From: Oligella urethralis DSM 7531
Lineage (GTDB): Bacteria; Pseudomonadota; Gammaproteobacteria; Burkholderiales; Burkholderiaceae_B
Reading direction: 5' to 3'
Assembly (NCBI RefSeq): GCF_000372065.1
Contig: NZ_AQVB01000002.1
Location: forward strand, 1-64,000
Length of the DNA stretch: 64,000 nt
A program made the translations under genes and the position numbers. Under the pieces are notes generated by a model that made no database searches, had not been told where the DNA came from, and worked only from the letters and a program-made list of their open reading frames with translations. How positions within the stretch are numbered: position 1 is the stretch's first letter; each line of letters begins with the position of its first letter. Of the stretch, positions 1 to 9,596 are shown one piece after another.

Positions 1-200
1 GAGAAACTCAGCCAGTCCATTAGCTCACTATGCTATGCCGAATAAGTGGTTAGATAGTTTAACGTTGTATGATATGGGGAAAGTTGAGACTGGCTACGTG
101 TTTAGCGCATATGCTAAATGGTAATGTGCATGAGCCGTATACGAGGTCCGTACGTACGGTTCTGTGAGAGGGATGAGGTGCAAACCTCACCCTACTCGAT
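1..200 (+). mobile_element. Group II intron, 3' end (domains IV-VI)
   Basis: The sequence at 132-162 (GAGCCGTATACG ... CGTACGGTTC) matches the conserved domain V hairpin of bacterial group II introns. It is followed by a domain VI-like hairpin (about 166-196) and the terminal CTACTCGAT, so the intron ends in AT at 199-200, as expected for the 3' splice site. Positions 1-120 would be the end of domain IV, downstream of the intron-encoded reverse transcriptase, which lies outside the window. The intron sits just beyond the 3' end of folK, on the opposite strand. Class and exon cannot be judged from this fragment. Confidence 0.85.
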
Positions 201-211
201 TTTCATACCTC

Positions 212-706
212 TTAGAGTTTATGAATAATTTGCCCCGAAGCCAATGCTGCTTTGAGTAGCTCTGAGGCACTTCCCTGAGCCAGCTGCATATCGCCAGCAA
301 TTTCAATTAATGGCATCAACACAAAGCTGCGCAAATGCAGGCGGGGGTGAGGTACGCTTAATTCCGCACTATCGGAGCTAAAGTCTTGATAGAGCAAGAT
401 ATCCAGATCCAAGGTGCGCGGCGCATTTCTATAGGTACGTTCGCGGCCATAGGCATTTTCAATGGCTTGTAAGCGATGTAAAAGTGGCAAGGGTTGCAGG
501 CTCGTCACAATCTCTACCACCGCATTAATATAGTCCGGACCGTCCGCATCCAAGGGCGGGCTACGGTAGAGTGAGGAGCGCTTAAGCAGTTTAATGCCAG
601 GGCTTGCAGCAATGCTGTCGATGGCGGCTTCAAGCGTTGTAGCCGGAGAATTAAGATTGGCACCTAAGGCAATATAGGCCTGATGCATGACTGCTGCATC
701 ACTCAT
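212..706 (-). CDS. folK: 2-amino-4-hydroxy-6-hydroxymethyldihydropteridine pyrophosphokinase
   Basis: HPPK transfers pyrophosphate from ATP to 6-hydroxymethyl-dihydropterin, the step before dihydropteroate synthase (folP, also in this window) in cytosolic folate synthesis. The 164-residue product shows the N-terminal YIALGANLNS, the family signature RTLDLDILLY at residues 97-106 with its Mg-binding Asp pair, and HPRLHLRSFVLMPL at 120-133. I chose the ATG at 706 (MSDAAV...). A longer open frame reaches 916 but runs through pcnB and does not resemble the family. The start overlaps the pcnB stop by 8 bases, indicating translational coupling in the hda-HAD-pcnB-folK operon. ATG at 688 is an alternative start. 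Confidence 0.95.
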   Translation of the reverse strand: MSDAAVMHQAYIALGANLNSPATTLEAAIDSIAASPGIKLLKRSSLYRSPPLDADGPDYINAVVEIVTSLQPLPLLHRLQAIENAYGRERTYRNAPRTLDLDILLYQDFSSDSAELSVPHPRLHLRSFVLMPLIEIAGDMQLAQGSASELLKAALASGQIIHKL

Positions 707-2207
707 GAGTACCACTCCCTTTGGTCGTGTTGCTTGATGTAGGTTCTGCCTGAGCCGCCATAGCTTTGCGTTTGCGATTGGCATAATTGCGCTTGCGCGG
801 ACGCCGTCTACGCTTGCTTTTGACTGCCTCGCCATCCATGCCGGTGGTGGCGCGCTGTTGACGTGACGGCTGAGGCAATTGAGTGAGCATGGCGCTACGC
901 TCATCGCTATCCGCATCAGCTAAATCCATCCACCATTGAGCAAGTACACTATCAAACTCACCGGCCGCCGCACGAATCTGTAAGAAATCAACAGCCGCAC
1001 GGAAACGTGGCTGTTCAAACATGCGATAAATAGCACGTAATGAGCGCTTTTCAAAGCGTGGTTGCATAAACCAAATCTCCCGCATATCACTGCTTTGACG
1101 GCGTTGGAGTGAGAGATGACGGGCAAATTTTTCTAATACTTCATGCGCTGCTTGAACCAAGGCGGGCACGACCGGCTCTTTGTGTTCATCTTGATAATAG
1201 CGCCAGCGTTCACTGACCAAGGGCCAAAGGGCGGCAGCATATAGGAAACTTGGACTTACCGTCTTACTGCTGCGGATACGATAATCTGTTCTTTCTAAAG
1301 CAATTTGTAGAAACTTGTTATGTTCAAGTTGTTGTTGCAATAAATTAATTAAAGGTAAAATGCCATCGCTCAGTCCATGTGCTGCAATTAACTGCAGGCA
1401 GAGATTGCTATTGCCGCAACAAAGCAGCTTTAATGATTCATCGGCCAGACGGGACTCGGGTACATTAAGCAGTAACTTGGCCATGGATTTGATGGGTGCA
1501 GCGGTACTCGCTTCTAAGCTGCCGTTGAGCTTGGCTTGAAAGCGCAAAGCTCGCAGTAAACGCACCGGATCCTCGCGATAGCGTGCCTCCGCATCACCGA
1601 TAATGCGTACCAGACGGTGACGAATATCATGTAGACCATGATGATAGTCAATTAGCGTTTTAGCAATCGGATCGTAATACAGGGCATTGATGGTAAAGTC
1701 ACGCCGTTCAGCATCCTGAGCCTGATTGCCGTAGACGTTATCACTGAGCACACGACCGAATTCATCCGTATGCTGTTTTTGCGTCGATGCTGCTCTATAG
1801 GTTGAAACCTCAATAATTTCACGACCAAATAGGCAATGCACTAATCTAAAACGACGTCCAATGATTAGGGCTCGACGAAATAAGGGTTTAACCTGCTCTG
1901 GGGTCGCATTTGTCGCTACATCAAAATCTTTGGGTTGTAGGCCTAAAATCAAATCGCGTACTGCGCCACCTACGATATAGGCTTCAAAACCGGCATCCTG
2001 TAGTACTTGACAGACCTTAATCGCATTGCGCGAAATCAGGTGATTTTGTATTTGATGCTCAGCCGCATCATACATAATGGCTTGAGGCTGATTGCTTGAG
2101 CCTCGATGCTTTTTATTAGCACGGCCCTTAGTCGCTTGTTCGTGTTGAGGGACCTTAAACAGCTTTTTTAAAAAAGTATTGATGGAGAGTTTATGTTCTG
2201 TGCCCAT
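699..2207 (-). CDS. pcnB: Poly(A) polymerase I
   Basis: PcnB adds 3' poly(A) tails to RNA and promotes their decay. The 502-residue protein has the class II nucleotidyltransferase head: GGAVRDLILG at 80-89 and DFDVAT at 94-99 with the two metal-binding Asp residues. It continues through the RNA/tRNA nucleotidyltransferase core (RRDFTINALYYD, RFxAKL) to a strongly basic C-terminal tail (SKRRRRPRKR), typical of PcnB and not of CCA-adding enzymes. About 43 basic, low-complexity residues precede the fold, so translation might also begin at an internal Met (residue 45). It lies 12 bases downstream of the HAD gene and overlaps folK. Confidence 0.93.
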   Translation of the reverse strand: MGTEHKLSINTFLKKLFKVPQHEQATKGRANKKHRGSSNQPQAIMYDAAEHQIQNHLISRNAIKVCQVLQDAGFEAYIVGGAVRDLILGLQPKDFDVATNATPEQVKPLFRRALIIGRRFRLVHCLFGREIIEVSTYRAASTQKQHTDEFGRVLSDNVYGNQAQDAERRDFTINALYYDPIAKTLIDYHHGLHDIRHRLVRIIGDAEARYREDPVRLLRALRFQAKLNGSLEASTAAPIKSMAKLLLNVPESRLADESLKLLCCGNSNLCLQLIAAHGLSDGILPLINLLQQQLEHNKFLQIALERTDYRIRSSKTVSPSFLYAAALWPLVSERWRYYQDEHKEPVVPALVQAAHEVLEKFARHLSLQRRQSSDMREIWFMQPRFEKRSLRAIYRMFEQPRFRAAVDFLQIRAAAGEFDSVLAQWWMDLADADSDERSAMLTQLPQPSRQQRATTGMDGEAVKSKRRRRPRKRNYANRKRKAMAAQAEPTSSNTTKGSGTHE

Positions 2208-2219
2208 AAGCTATGCTGA

Positions 2220-2903
2220 TTATTTAAATAAATCGATAATTGCCCAGTTGTTTTTTTGCGCAAGCTCACGTAGGGCAGGGCTAGGGTTAGTGGCAACTGG
2301 GTGGGTGGCTCTTTGTAATAAGGGCAAGTCATTCATCGAATCACTATAAAAATAGATGCTTTCAAAGGCATCTAAGCTGCTACCTAAGCCATTGAGCCAT
2401 TGTTCAACCCGGGTGATTTTACCCTCTTGATAAGAGGCAACGCCAACAAATTGACCGGTGTAGCGACCATTAATATACTCGGGTGAAGTGCCGATAATAT
2501 GCTCAAAACCAAAGGCGCGGCCTACTGGTTGGATGACAAAGGTATTAGTCGCTGAGACGAGGCAGCATAAAGCGCCCTCACGTAAATGACGATCCACTAA
2601 GTCAAAGGCTTGTTCGGTGATCGCTGGACGTACAACCTCAGCCATAAAGCGCTCATGATATTTGCTTAAATCAAAGGGTGTATGCATCGCCAAAAAGCTT
2701 AAAACAAAGGCGGCCGACTCCTCAATGGTTAATTGACCGGCATCATACTTATCCATGATTTCTTGGTTTCTGCGTGCCACCTCGGCTGGGTCGCCAGCTA
2801 GCTGATTGCGACTAAGCCATTCGATCCATTCATAATCGGTATCAATCGGAAGAAGGGTGTGATCTAAATCGAAGAGGGCGAGTGTTTTTGTTGTGATACT
2901 CAT
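2220..2903 (-). CDS. HAD-superfamily subfamily IB hydrolase (SerB/CicA-like)
   Basis: A 227-residue phosphatase of the HAD fold. Motif I is FDLDHTLLP with nucleophile Asp12 and acid Asp14; motif II Ser lies in CLVSATNTF; the motif III/IV region is YFYSDSMNDLPLL. The length and the helical cap after motif I fit subfamily IB (PSPase-like, TIGR01490 type). The substrate is unknown; phosphoserine and other small phosphate esters are used by relatives. The start ATG overlaps the hda stop by 4 bases, and the gene sits in the conserved betaproteobacterial order hda-HAD-pcnB-folK. Confidence 0.88.
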   Translation of the reverse strand: MSITTKTLALFDLDHTLLPIDTDYEWIEWLSRNQLAGDPAEVARRNQEIMDKYDAGQLTIEESAAFVLSFLAMHTPFDLSKYHERFMAEVVRPAITEQAFDLVDRHLREGALCCLVSATNTFVIQPVGRAFGFEHIIGTSPEYINGRYTGQFVGVASYQEGKITRVEQWLNGLGSSLDAFESIYFYSDSMNDLPLLQRATHPVATNPSPALRELAQKNNWAIIDLFK

Positions 2904-3592
2904 AAGTGATGATTAATTTCAGCTTCTTGAATAAAGTTTTTAATTAAGTTTAGGGTGACTTGGCGGCGCTTAGCAATAGAGTATAGGTCTAAAGCATCCA
3001 GCCAAGCGAATAATGAGCGGATATTACGCTCCGTGTTTTTTAACAGCCAATCAGTGGCTTCTGAATTGATTTTTAAATCTTTTTCATAGGCTCGCTGCTG
3101 AATCGCTAGCACAATATCCTCGTCTTTGAGCGAGTGTAGCCTATAGGCTAAGCCCCAACCGAGGCGATTACGTAGATCCTCACGAATCGGCATATTAAGT
3201 GGCGCTTGATCGCCAGCGCTGATGAGACTAATGGCATCTGCCTGATTTTTATGACGATGCGTATAATTAATCAAGTCAAAAAACGTCATTTGCTGTGCTT
3301 CATTGAGATCCTGTACATCATCAACTGCCACAATCTGAGCTTGGTTTTCAAGGCAGGCGTTTAAGTCCGTCGGAAAATCCGCCGCCGCAAAATAAACCGC
3401 AGCTGCACGCTCCGCAGCCAGCGCTTTAAGGAGGTGGCTTTTACCGCTACCAGGCTCACCGAAGAGATACAGCATGGAGCCGGGCGCACAATCCATGAGC
3501 CGGCTGAGCGCTTCCCAGTTTTCACCCGGCACAAAATTATCAAAACTAAAATCTTGGCTTGGTAATAAAGCCAATGGCAGTTGCTCAATCAT
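2900..3592 (-). CDS. hda: DnaA regulatory inactivator Hda
   Basis: Hda is a short DnaA paralogue that works with the DNA-loaded sliding clamp to stimulate ATP hydrolysis by DnaA and so limits re-initiation. The 230-residue product begins with a probable clamp-binding motif (EQLPLALL, residues 3-10), followed by Walker A GEPGSGKS (45-52), Walker B AVDDVQDL (about 89-96) and the DnaA-type lid helices. It lacks the DnaA DNA-binding domain IV, as the family does. It is the first gene of a leftward operon, divergent from purM across about 130 bases, the classical betaproteobacterial arrangement. Confidence 0.93.
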   Translation of the reverse strand: MIEQLPLALLPSQDFSFDNFVPGENWEALSRLMDCAPGSMLYLFGEPGSGKSHLLKALAAERAAAVYFAAADFPTDLNACLENQAQIVAVDDVQDLNEAQQMTFFDLINYTHRHKNQADAISLISAGDQAPLNMPIREDLRNRLGWGLAYRLHSLKDEDIVLAIQQRAYEKDLKINSEATDWLLKNTERNIRSLFAWLDALDLYSIAKRRQVTLNLIKNFIQEAEINHHL

Positions 3593-3726
3593 TCAAAATC
3601 ATTGTTATCACTCAGGCACAGCTGATTGATAATTTATCGTAAAATAGGATAATCTACGTGTTGCGCAGCGGACTGCACTAACATCTAGCAATAATCATTA
3701 TTCTTACATATTTGGGTATATTTCTC

Positions 3727-4776
3727 ATGACAAATAAGCAAAACTCCCCTTTAAGTTACCGCGATGCCGGTGTGGATATTGATGCCGGTGAGGCTTTAGT
3801 TGATCGTATTAAGCCTTTGGCAGCAAAAACCATGCGCGAAGGGGTTTTGACCGGTCTGGGCGGTTTTGGTGCTTTATTCGAGGTGCCTAAGCGTTATCAG
3901 GAGCCAGTGTTGGTTGCTGGGACCGATGGGGTAGGTACCAAGTTGCGCTTGGCCTTTGATTGGGATAAGCATGACACGGTTGGTATTGATTTAGTGGCAA
4001 TGAGTGTTAATGATATTTTAGTTCAAGGGGCGGAGCCTTTATTCTTCTTGGATTATTTTGCTTGTGGGGTATTGGCAGTCGATAAAGCTGCCGCCGTGGT
4101 CGGTGGTGTAGCTAAAGGCTGTGAGCTCGCTGGCTGCGCCTTAATTGGTGGTGAAACCGCAGAAATGCCCGGCATGTATCCCGAGGGTGAATATGATTTA
4201 GCGGGTTTTGCGGTCGGTGCGGTTGAAAAGTCTAAGGTGATTAACGGCGCCTCAATTAAAGCTGGTGATGTGGTATTAGCCTTAGCCTCAAGTGGCGCTC
4301 ACTCTAATGGTTACTCCTTAATCCGCAAAATCATTGAACGCGCCGGCATTAAACCTGAGGATCCGTTTGAGGACGCTACCTTTGCTGATGCCATCATGGC
4401 ACCGACCCGCATTTATGTTAAGCCGGTACTAGCCGCTATTGAGCAGCATGGTGAGGCGATTAAGGGCTTAGTGCATATTACCGGTGGTGGTTTATTGGAA
4501 AATATCCCGCGGGTTGTGCCTGAGGGCTTAGCTGCCCATCTACACAAGGGTGAATGGCAGTTGCCACCGTTATTCTCTTGGTTGCAGGAGCAGGGTAATG
4601 TGGATACCCAAGAAATGTACCGTGTCTTTAACTGCGGTCTGGGTATGGTGATAGTCGTAGCTGCTGAAGCTGCCGATGCGGTCAAGGCGCAGTTAAGCGA
4701 AGCGGGTGAGACCGTCTACCACGTGGGTGAGATTGTGCCCCAAGGCGACGGTCCGCGAGTATTGATTAAGGAGTAG
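3727..4776 (+). CDS. purM: Phosphoribosylformylglycinamidine cyclo-ligase
   Basis: AIR synthetase closes the imidazole ring in step 5 of purine synthesis (FGAM + ATP to AIR). The 349-residue protein has the family opening [17 protein letters not shown], the [13 protein letters not shown] nucleotide loop, [30 protein letters not shown] and the C-terminal [12 protein letters not shown] lies 15 bases upstream in frame (3712), but the ATG at 3727 (MTNKQN...) matches the usual PurM start. It is a single gene, facing miaA, with purD far to the right in the same window. Confidence 0.96.
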   Translation: MTNKQNSPLSYRDAGVDIDAGEALVDRIKPLAAKTMREGVLTGLGGFGALFEVPKRYQEPVLVAGTDGVGTKLRLAFDWDKHDTVGIDLVAMSVNDILVQGAEPLFFLDYFACGVLAVDKAAAVVGGVAKGCELAGCALIGGETAEMPGMYPEGEYDLAGFAVGAVEKSKVINGASIKAGDVVLALASSGAHSNGYSLIRKIIERAGIKPEDPFEDATFADAIMAPTRIYVKPVLAAIEQHGEAIKGLVHITGGGLLENIPRVVPEGLAAHLHKGEWQLPPLFSWLQEQGNVDTQEMYRVFNCGLGMVIVVAAEAADAVKAQLSEAGETVYHVGEIVPQGDGPRVLIKE

Positions 4777-4797
4777 TTGCTCGCACTATCGCACTAT

Positions 4798-5733
4798 TTA
4801 ATCAATTAATGCCAGTTGACGCACCGTGCGCAAGACCTGTGCTGGCACATTCTCAGAAAAGCAGTCAATTTGAATTCGTTCAGGTTGACTGCGCAACCAA
4901 GTAATTTGGCGCTTTGCCAATTGTCTGGTGGCAGCAATGCCACGCTCTACCGCCTCTTCATAGCTGCAGTTACCGGCCAAATAGTCCCATAATTGGCGGT
5001 AACCGACGCAGCGGATTGAGGGTAAATCGGGATGCAGGTCTGGACGCTGATAAAGGCTTTGTACTTCATCTAAAAAGCCCATAGCCAGCATCTGCTTAAA
5101 GCGCTTTTCAATTTGTTGATGCAAACGGCTGCGCTCACGTGGTTCCAGGCTGATAGTCACAAAATCATAATCATGCGATGGCGCTTTTTGCGTAGCAATT
5201 AAGGCCGACATCGTGCTACCGCTGATACGGTAAATCTCTAAGGCACGCGCAATGCGTTGACTATCATTGGGCGACAAACGTGCTGCCGTTGTTGGATCCA
5301 CTGAGGCAAGCTGTTGATGCATGGCAGGCCAACCGATGCGCTTTGCCTCTGCCTCAATCTCAGCCCGTAGTGTGGCATCGGCTTTGGGTAAATCATGCAA
5401 ACCTTCACGTAGGGCTTTGTAATACATCATGGTGCCACCTTCAATTACGGGTAGACTACCACGTGCTTGAATCGCTGGAATGAGCGCTAGCGTATCACTC
5501 ACAAAGTCCGCCGCACTATAACTTGCGAGTGGATCGCGAATGTCTAATAAATGATGTGGTACTTGCGCCTGCTCTGCGGCACTGGCTTTTGCAGTACCAA
5601 TATCCAAGCCTTTATAAATGGTGGCCGAGTCCATGGCAATAATTTCAATGGGTCTTAACTTGGCTAAGGCTAAAACCGCAGCGGACTTACCGGCAGCGGT
5701 GGGACCGCATATACAGAGAATTTGTTTTTTCAT
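4798..5733 (-). CDS. miaA: tRNA dimethylallyltransferase
   Basis: MiaA adds the dimethylallyl group to N6 of A37 in tRNAs reading UNN codons. The 311-residue product starts [17 protein letters not shown] with P-loop GPTAAGKS (10-17), followed by [15 protein letters not shown], the catalytic [13 protein letters not shown] region and the C-terminal [13 protein letters not shown] motif. The ATG at 5733 was chosen because an upstream extension to 5859 only reads through the mutL end in another frame. The gene starts 7 bases after the mutL stop, so mutL-miaA are co-transcribed, as in many proteobacteria. Confidence 0.95.
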   Translation of the reverse strand: MKKQILCICGPTAAGKSAAVLALAKLRPIEIIAMDSATIYKGLDIGTAKASAAEQAQVPHHLLDIRDPLASYSAADFVSDTLALIPAIQARGSLPVIEGGTMMYYKALREGLHDLPKADATLRAEIEAEAKRIGWPAMHQQLASVDPTTAARLSPNDSQRIARALEIYRISGSTMSALIATQKAPSHDYDFVTISLEPRERSRLHQQIEKRFKQMLAMGFLDEVQSLYQRPDLHPDLPSIRCVGYRQLWDYLAGNCSYEEAVERGIAATRQLAKRQITWLRSQPERIQIDCFSENVPAQVLRTVRQLALID

Positions 5734-5740
5734 GTTGCAA

Positions 5741-7633
5741 CTACTCGCCGCGCATAAATAGTTTATCCAAATCACCCATCGACCATTGGAACCAAGTAGG
5801 GCGACCGTGATTACAATTATCCGCCTTATCCGTGGCTTCCATGGCGCGTAGTAGTGCATTCATCTCGTTGATCGTCAGTATACGGCGTGCTCTAATGGCA
5901 CCGTGACACGCCATGGTAGCAAGGATTTCATTACGCTGTAGGGCTAAACGCTCACTGCTGCCAATATCAGCGATATCCTTTAAAACACCCAGTACCATAC
6001 TTTCAATATCACCGCGCGACAATAGGGCTGGCACCCCTCGCACACTAATACTTTTAGGTCCGCTAGGGCTGAGATGTAAGCCTAAGTCCATTAGCAGATC
6101 AGGTTTCGACTCGACAATAGCAACGTCTTTTTCGCTGCAAGAAAGTAGGTAGGGCACTAAAAACTCTTGCACCACAATATCTTGTTGGTTATGAAGTTGT
6201 TTTAATTGCTCATAAAGCACTCGCTCATGGGCAGCGTGCATATCTACCAATACAAGACCGGAGCGGTTCTGCGCCAAAATATAAATACCATGCAATTGAC
6301 CAATTGCCATGCCCAAAGGAAAATCATCGTTCGCATCCTGCGTTTCTGCTGGCTGCGGGCTCACTGTAGGTGTTGTTGTAGCTGTCGTGTGGCTTGTTGC
6401 TGTGCTACTTGTGGTAAGCGGCGCATAGGTAGTACGCCAATCACCTGCAGCTGTCAAATTTAAGGCGTTTTGACGGTAATCATTGCCAGGCTGCTGCGGA
6501 TATGCATTGCTAGAAATTGCCGCTTCAGGGTAGTTGCTTGTATCCGCATTGTAGCTAGTAGGCTGTGGGGTAGTTGATAAGGCGATATCGTCACCGCTAC
6601 GAGCCAAGCTACTCATCACGGCATTGGCATCGCTACGGTTTTGTCCGCCCGTATTAGAAAGTGCGGCTCCCAAGGCCTGAATAAATAAGCGATAAACGGC
6701 GCTTGCCTCTCTAAAACGCACTTCACTTTTAGCGGGATGCACATTCACATCGACCAGTTCAGGGGCAATCTCAAGAAACAACACATAGGCAGCCTGACGC
6801 TCACCATGTAAAACATCACTATAGGCTTGACGAATGGCATGGCTAATGGCGCGGTCACGTATAAAACGACCATTCACAAAAAGATACTGCTTATCAGCCC
6901 GCGGACGGGCGGCGGTGGGGTGAATGATGAGTCCATGTAAACGGGCCAAGCCATGATCCAGCTGCACTTCCAGGCCATGCTCCATAAACTCATTGCCCAT
7001 CACATCGCGCACACGTTGAAAAGCATCCGTGGCTTGCCATTGCTTATAGGGCTTTTGATTATGAAACACTCTCAGCGTTAATTGTGGATTGGCCATCGCC
7101 AAACGCTCCAAGGTATCGACAGCATGAGCGAATTCCGTGGCTTCAGTTTTTAAAAACTTGCGTCGAGCGGGGATATGCTCAAAGAGTTGTCGCACATCCA
7201 CCGTGGTGCCGATACCACCGGCGGCTGGACTGATTTCTTTAGAAGTGCCGCAAATGCTAAAGGCATGATCTTGCGACGCCGTGCGTGAACTAATCGTCAT
7301 CCGACTAACCGAGGCGATGGAGGCTAAAGCCTCACCCCTAAAGCCCATGGAGGCGACTGACTCTAACTCCTCTAAGCTGCGTATTTTACTGGTGGCATGC
7401 TGTGTCAAGGCTAAAGGCAACTCATGTTGCGGTATGCCACTACCATTATCAATCACGCAAATACGGCGTATCCCCCCACCCTCTAAACGCACCTCAATTT
7501 CTGTGCTGCCCGCATCAATGGCATTTTCCAATAGCTCTTTTAGCACCGAAGCAGGGCGCTCAATCACTTCGCCTGCAGCAATTTGATTAATTAATTGCTC
7601 AGGCAGGGGGCGAATTTCTTTTCTTTGACTCAT
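5741..7633 (-). CDS. mutL: DNA mismatch repair protein MutL (with endonuclease motif)
   Basis: MutL links mismatch recognition by MutS to strand incision. The 630-residue protein has the GHKL ATPase motifs [15 protein letters not shown] and [13 protein letters not shown] in the N-terminal 110 residues, a low-complexity Ser/Thr/Pro-rich linker around residues 350-440, and a C-terminal domain with [12 protein letters not shown] beginning near residue 464 plus CNHGRP close to the end. These C-terminal motifs are those of endonuclease-active MutL (found in organisms lacking MutH), with Met in place of Gln in DQHA. The start is taken as ATG 7633 (MSQRKE), with 7642 possible; the longer frame to 7669 lies inside a terminator hairpin. 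Confidence 0.94.
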   Translation of the reverse strand: MSQRKEIRPLPEQLINQIAAGEVIERPASVLKELLENAIDAGSTEIEVRLEGGGIRRICVIDNGSGIPQHELPLALTQHATSKIRSLEELESVASMGFRGEALASIASVSRMTISSRTASQDHAFSICGTSKEISPAAGGIGTTVDVRQLFEHIPARRKFLKTEATEFAHAVDTLERLAMANPQLTLRVFHNQKPYKQWQATDAFQRVRDVMGNEFMEHGLEVQLDHGLARLHGLIIHPTAARPRADKQYLFVNGRFIRDRAISHAIRQAYSDVLHGERQAAYVLFLEIAPELVDVNVHPAKSEVRFREASAVYRLFIQALGAALSNTGGQNRSDANAVMSSLARSGDDIALSTTPQPTSYNADTSNYPEAAISSNAYPQQPGNDYRQNALNLTAAGDWRTTYAPLTTSSTATSHTTATTTPTVSPQPAETQDANDDFPLGMAIGQLHGIYILAQNRSGLVLVDMHAAHERVLYEQLKQLHNQQDIVVQEFLVPYLLSCSEKDVAIVESKPDLLMDLGLHLSPSGPKSISVRGVPALLSRGDIESMVLGVLKDIADIGSSERLALQRNEILATMACHGAIRARRILTINEMNALLRAMEATDKADNCNHGRPTWFQWSMGDLDKLFMRGE

Positions 7634-7642
7634 GCCGTACAT

Positions 7643-7679
7643 ATTAAAAAACCGCTCGATTTTTATCAAGCGGTTTTAA
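7643..7679 (-). terminator. Rho-independent terminator of the tsaE-amiC unit
   Basis: An inverted repeat with arms AACCGCT/AGCGGTT plus GAT/ATC pairs around a short T loop, flanked by runs of A on the left and T on the right. Read on the minus strand it ends in a T6 run. It lies between the amiC stop and the mutL start, only about 10 bases upstream of mutL, and could work in both directions. Confidence 0.75.
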
Positions 7680-7705
7680 CAATCATCAAATTGTTAAGCT
7701 AGTCA

Positions 7706-9034
7706 TTAGCCCAGTCTAGCTAAGGGAGGATTGGTTGCAAGATAGGCTTGAACGCCACCTAAAATCCCCTTAGCGATGGCCCGTTGATTACTAGATGAGC
7801 GGAGGAATTGCTCCTCTTTGGGATTAGAAATAAAGGCCGTTTCAACCAGAATCGAAGGGATATCTGGTGAACGTAACACCGCAAAGCCCGCTTGCTCAAC
7901 GCGACGACTGTGAACCCCGTTAATTTTACCTAAGGAGCTTAACACGCGATGACCGATTTTTAAGGAGTCCTGAATCTGTTGTGAGGTCGACATATCCAGT
8001 AGTACACTGGCAGTACTGCGATCATGTGCGCCGAAATCTACACCGCCAATCATATCGGCATTATTTTCTTTGTTGGCCAGCCATTTGGCAGCGGCGCTAC
8101 TGGCGCCCTTGGTCGACAGTGTAAAGACCGTGGTACCACGAGCGCTTGGATTACTAAAGGCATCCGCATGCACCGAAATAAAAATATCAGCTTTAACCCG
8201 TCTTGCTTTTTGTACTCGTACTTGTAAAGGTACAAAGAAGTCTGCATCACGTGTCATATAGGCACGCATATTCGGCTGCGCATTAATCTGATCACGCAAA
8301 TACTTGGAAATTGCCAGTACCACATCTTTTTCGCGCGTGCCACGTGGACCGATGGCGCCAGGATCCTCACCGCCATGGCCAGGATCAATCGCAATTAGCA
8401 CAGGACGTGAGCCGCGATTGCGACTGCCGCTTGTGGGAGGGGCTGCCGGTGCTTTAGGAGCTATCTGACCTTGTACGGTTGGTGCACTGGTGGTAGGGCG
8501 GCTGCTGCCTAACTGATCAATGACACTCGCTAAGGGATCATCGCCGGGGCTATCTAATAAAGCCATCAGTGGGTCATGTGCAACTTTAGGGTAAAGATCA
8601 AGAACTAAACGGTACTGATAATTACCGATAGGCTTTAAGGTAAATACTTGCGGCGCAATCTGTTGCTTGAGATCCATCACTAAACGCACCACATCGGCAC
8701 GATTTTGCGCCACCCGAATGGAACGGATGTAGGGATCATTTGGTTTAATTTGGGAAACTAAGGAGTTAAGTGCTTGGTTTAGGCTAATGCCTTGTAAGTC
8801 CACCACTAAACGATTTGGATTGTCGAGCATAAAATGCTCAGCGTTAAGCGGTGCACTTAGCTCTAACGTCACTCGAGTGTATTCATCTGCCGGCCAGGTA
8901 CGTACTGCTAACACTTGAGCGGCAGCAGCCTGGGCCCACTTGGGCATCACACTTAGGGTCAACACGCTACCCGCAAAGCCTAAGGCACGGCGCCGCGCTA
9001 TACCTCTGTCTGTGAGTTTAAATTGTTTAGCCAT
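7706..9034 (-). CDS. amiC: N-acetylmuramoyl-L-alanine amidase (AMIN + Amidase_3)
   Basis: A periplasmic zinc amidase that splits septal murein during daughter-cell separation. The 442-residue protein opens with a Tat-like signal (ARRRALGFAGS at 13-23, hydrophobic stretch, AQA cleavage region), an AMIN peptidoglycan-targeting domain (about 40-155), a Pro/Ser/Thr linker and an Amidase_3 domain with the zinc motif DPGHGGEDPG near residue 217, SVHADAF, and the catalytic Glu in VETAFISNP. It follows tsaE with a 37-base overlap, the common tsaE-ami order. A Tat signal fits E. coli AmiC/AmiA, which use that pathway. AmiC rather than another paralogue is inferred from the AMIN domain. Confidence 0.9.
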   Translation of the reverse strand: MAKQFKLTDRGIARRRALGFAGSVLTLSVMPKWAQAAAAQVLAVRTWPADEYTRVTLELSAPLNAEHFMLDNPNRLVVDLQGISLNQALNSLVSQIKPNDPYIRSIRVAQNRADVVRLVMDLKQQIAPQVFTLKPIGNYQYRLVLDLYPKVAHDPLMALLDSPGDDPLASVIDQLGSSRPTTSAPTVQGQIAPKAPAAPPTSGSRNRGSRPVLIAIDPGHGGEDPGAIGPRGTREKDVVLAISKYLRDQINAQPNMRAYMTRDADFFVPLQVRVQKARRVKADIFISVHADAFSNPSARGTTVFTLSTKGASSAAAKWLANKENNADMIGGVDFGAHDRSTASVLLDMSTSQQIQDSLKIGHRVLSSLGKINGVHSRRVEQAGFAVLRSPDIPSILVETAFISNPKEEQFLRSSSNQRAIAKGILGGVQAYLATNPPLARLG

Positions 9035-9525
9035 TGCTTCCCTTTGTCTGTAACTGCCGATAACACGGCTTCACGCCCCGCCTCTTGATAAGTTAAGTAA
9101 AGCCTTAAATCAGGAGGAGGGAGCTGCTCATTTGCTTTTTCTGACCACTCGACTAAGACGACCGCCCGCTCCAGGAGTTGCTCCTCAAATCCGGCCTCTT
9201 GCCATTCGTCAGAATCATTAAACCTATAAAAATCAAAGTGATATAAGTATAAGCTAGAAACATTATAGCTTTCAAGTAGGGTGTAGGTAGGGCTTTTTAT
9301 TCTGCCCTTTACACCAAGAGCGCGTAAAAATGCGCGGGCAAAGGTGGTTTTACCAGCGCCTAGATCCCCGTGTAAATAAATACGTGCACCGCTAAAATCG
9401 CTCAGGTCGAGCTCGTAACCCTCTGATAAATTAGGAAAAATTGATTTAGCTAGATTATTTGCCAAGGCGCAACTCGCCGCTTCATCTGCTAGAAAAAGGC
9501 GATAATGACTTAATGCTTGCTTCAT
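8998..9525 (-). CDS. tsaE: tRNA threonylcarbamoyladenosine biosynthesis ATPase TsaE
   Basis: TsaE (YjeE) is the ATPase that works with TsaB and TsaD to form t6A37 in tRNAs reading ANN codons. The 175-residue protein has Walker A GDLGAGKT (53-60), SPTYTLLESY and the HFDFYRF/LVEWSEK motifs of the family. The first gene of the unit tsaE-amiC-(mutL-miaA); its 3' end overlaps amiC by 37 bases, so its last dozen codons are read in two frames. It is slightly longer than the usual 150-160 residues because of its C-terminal extension. Confidence 0.93.
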   Translation of the reverse strand: MKQALSHYRLFLADEAASCALANNLAKSIFPNLSEGYELDLSDFSGARIYLHGDLGAGKTTFARAFLRALGVKGRIKSPTYTLLESYNVSSLYLYHFDFYRFNDSDEWQEAGFEEQLLERAVVLVEWSEKANEQLPPPDLRLYLTYQEAGREAVLSAVTDKGKQWLNNLNSQTEV

Positions 9526-9596
9526 GTGAATTCTTGATATGGGTACTAATTATTTGTTAAATAAATAAAATTTTGACTTAATTCAGTTCTTTTATT

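Noticed and set aside
212-916. Long N-terminal extension of FolK (234 residues)
   Set aside because: The first 70 residues are pcnB read in another frame; FolK begins at the conserved YIALGAN region a few residues after 706.
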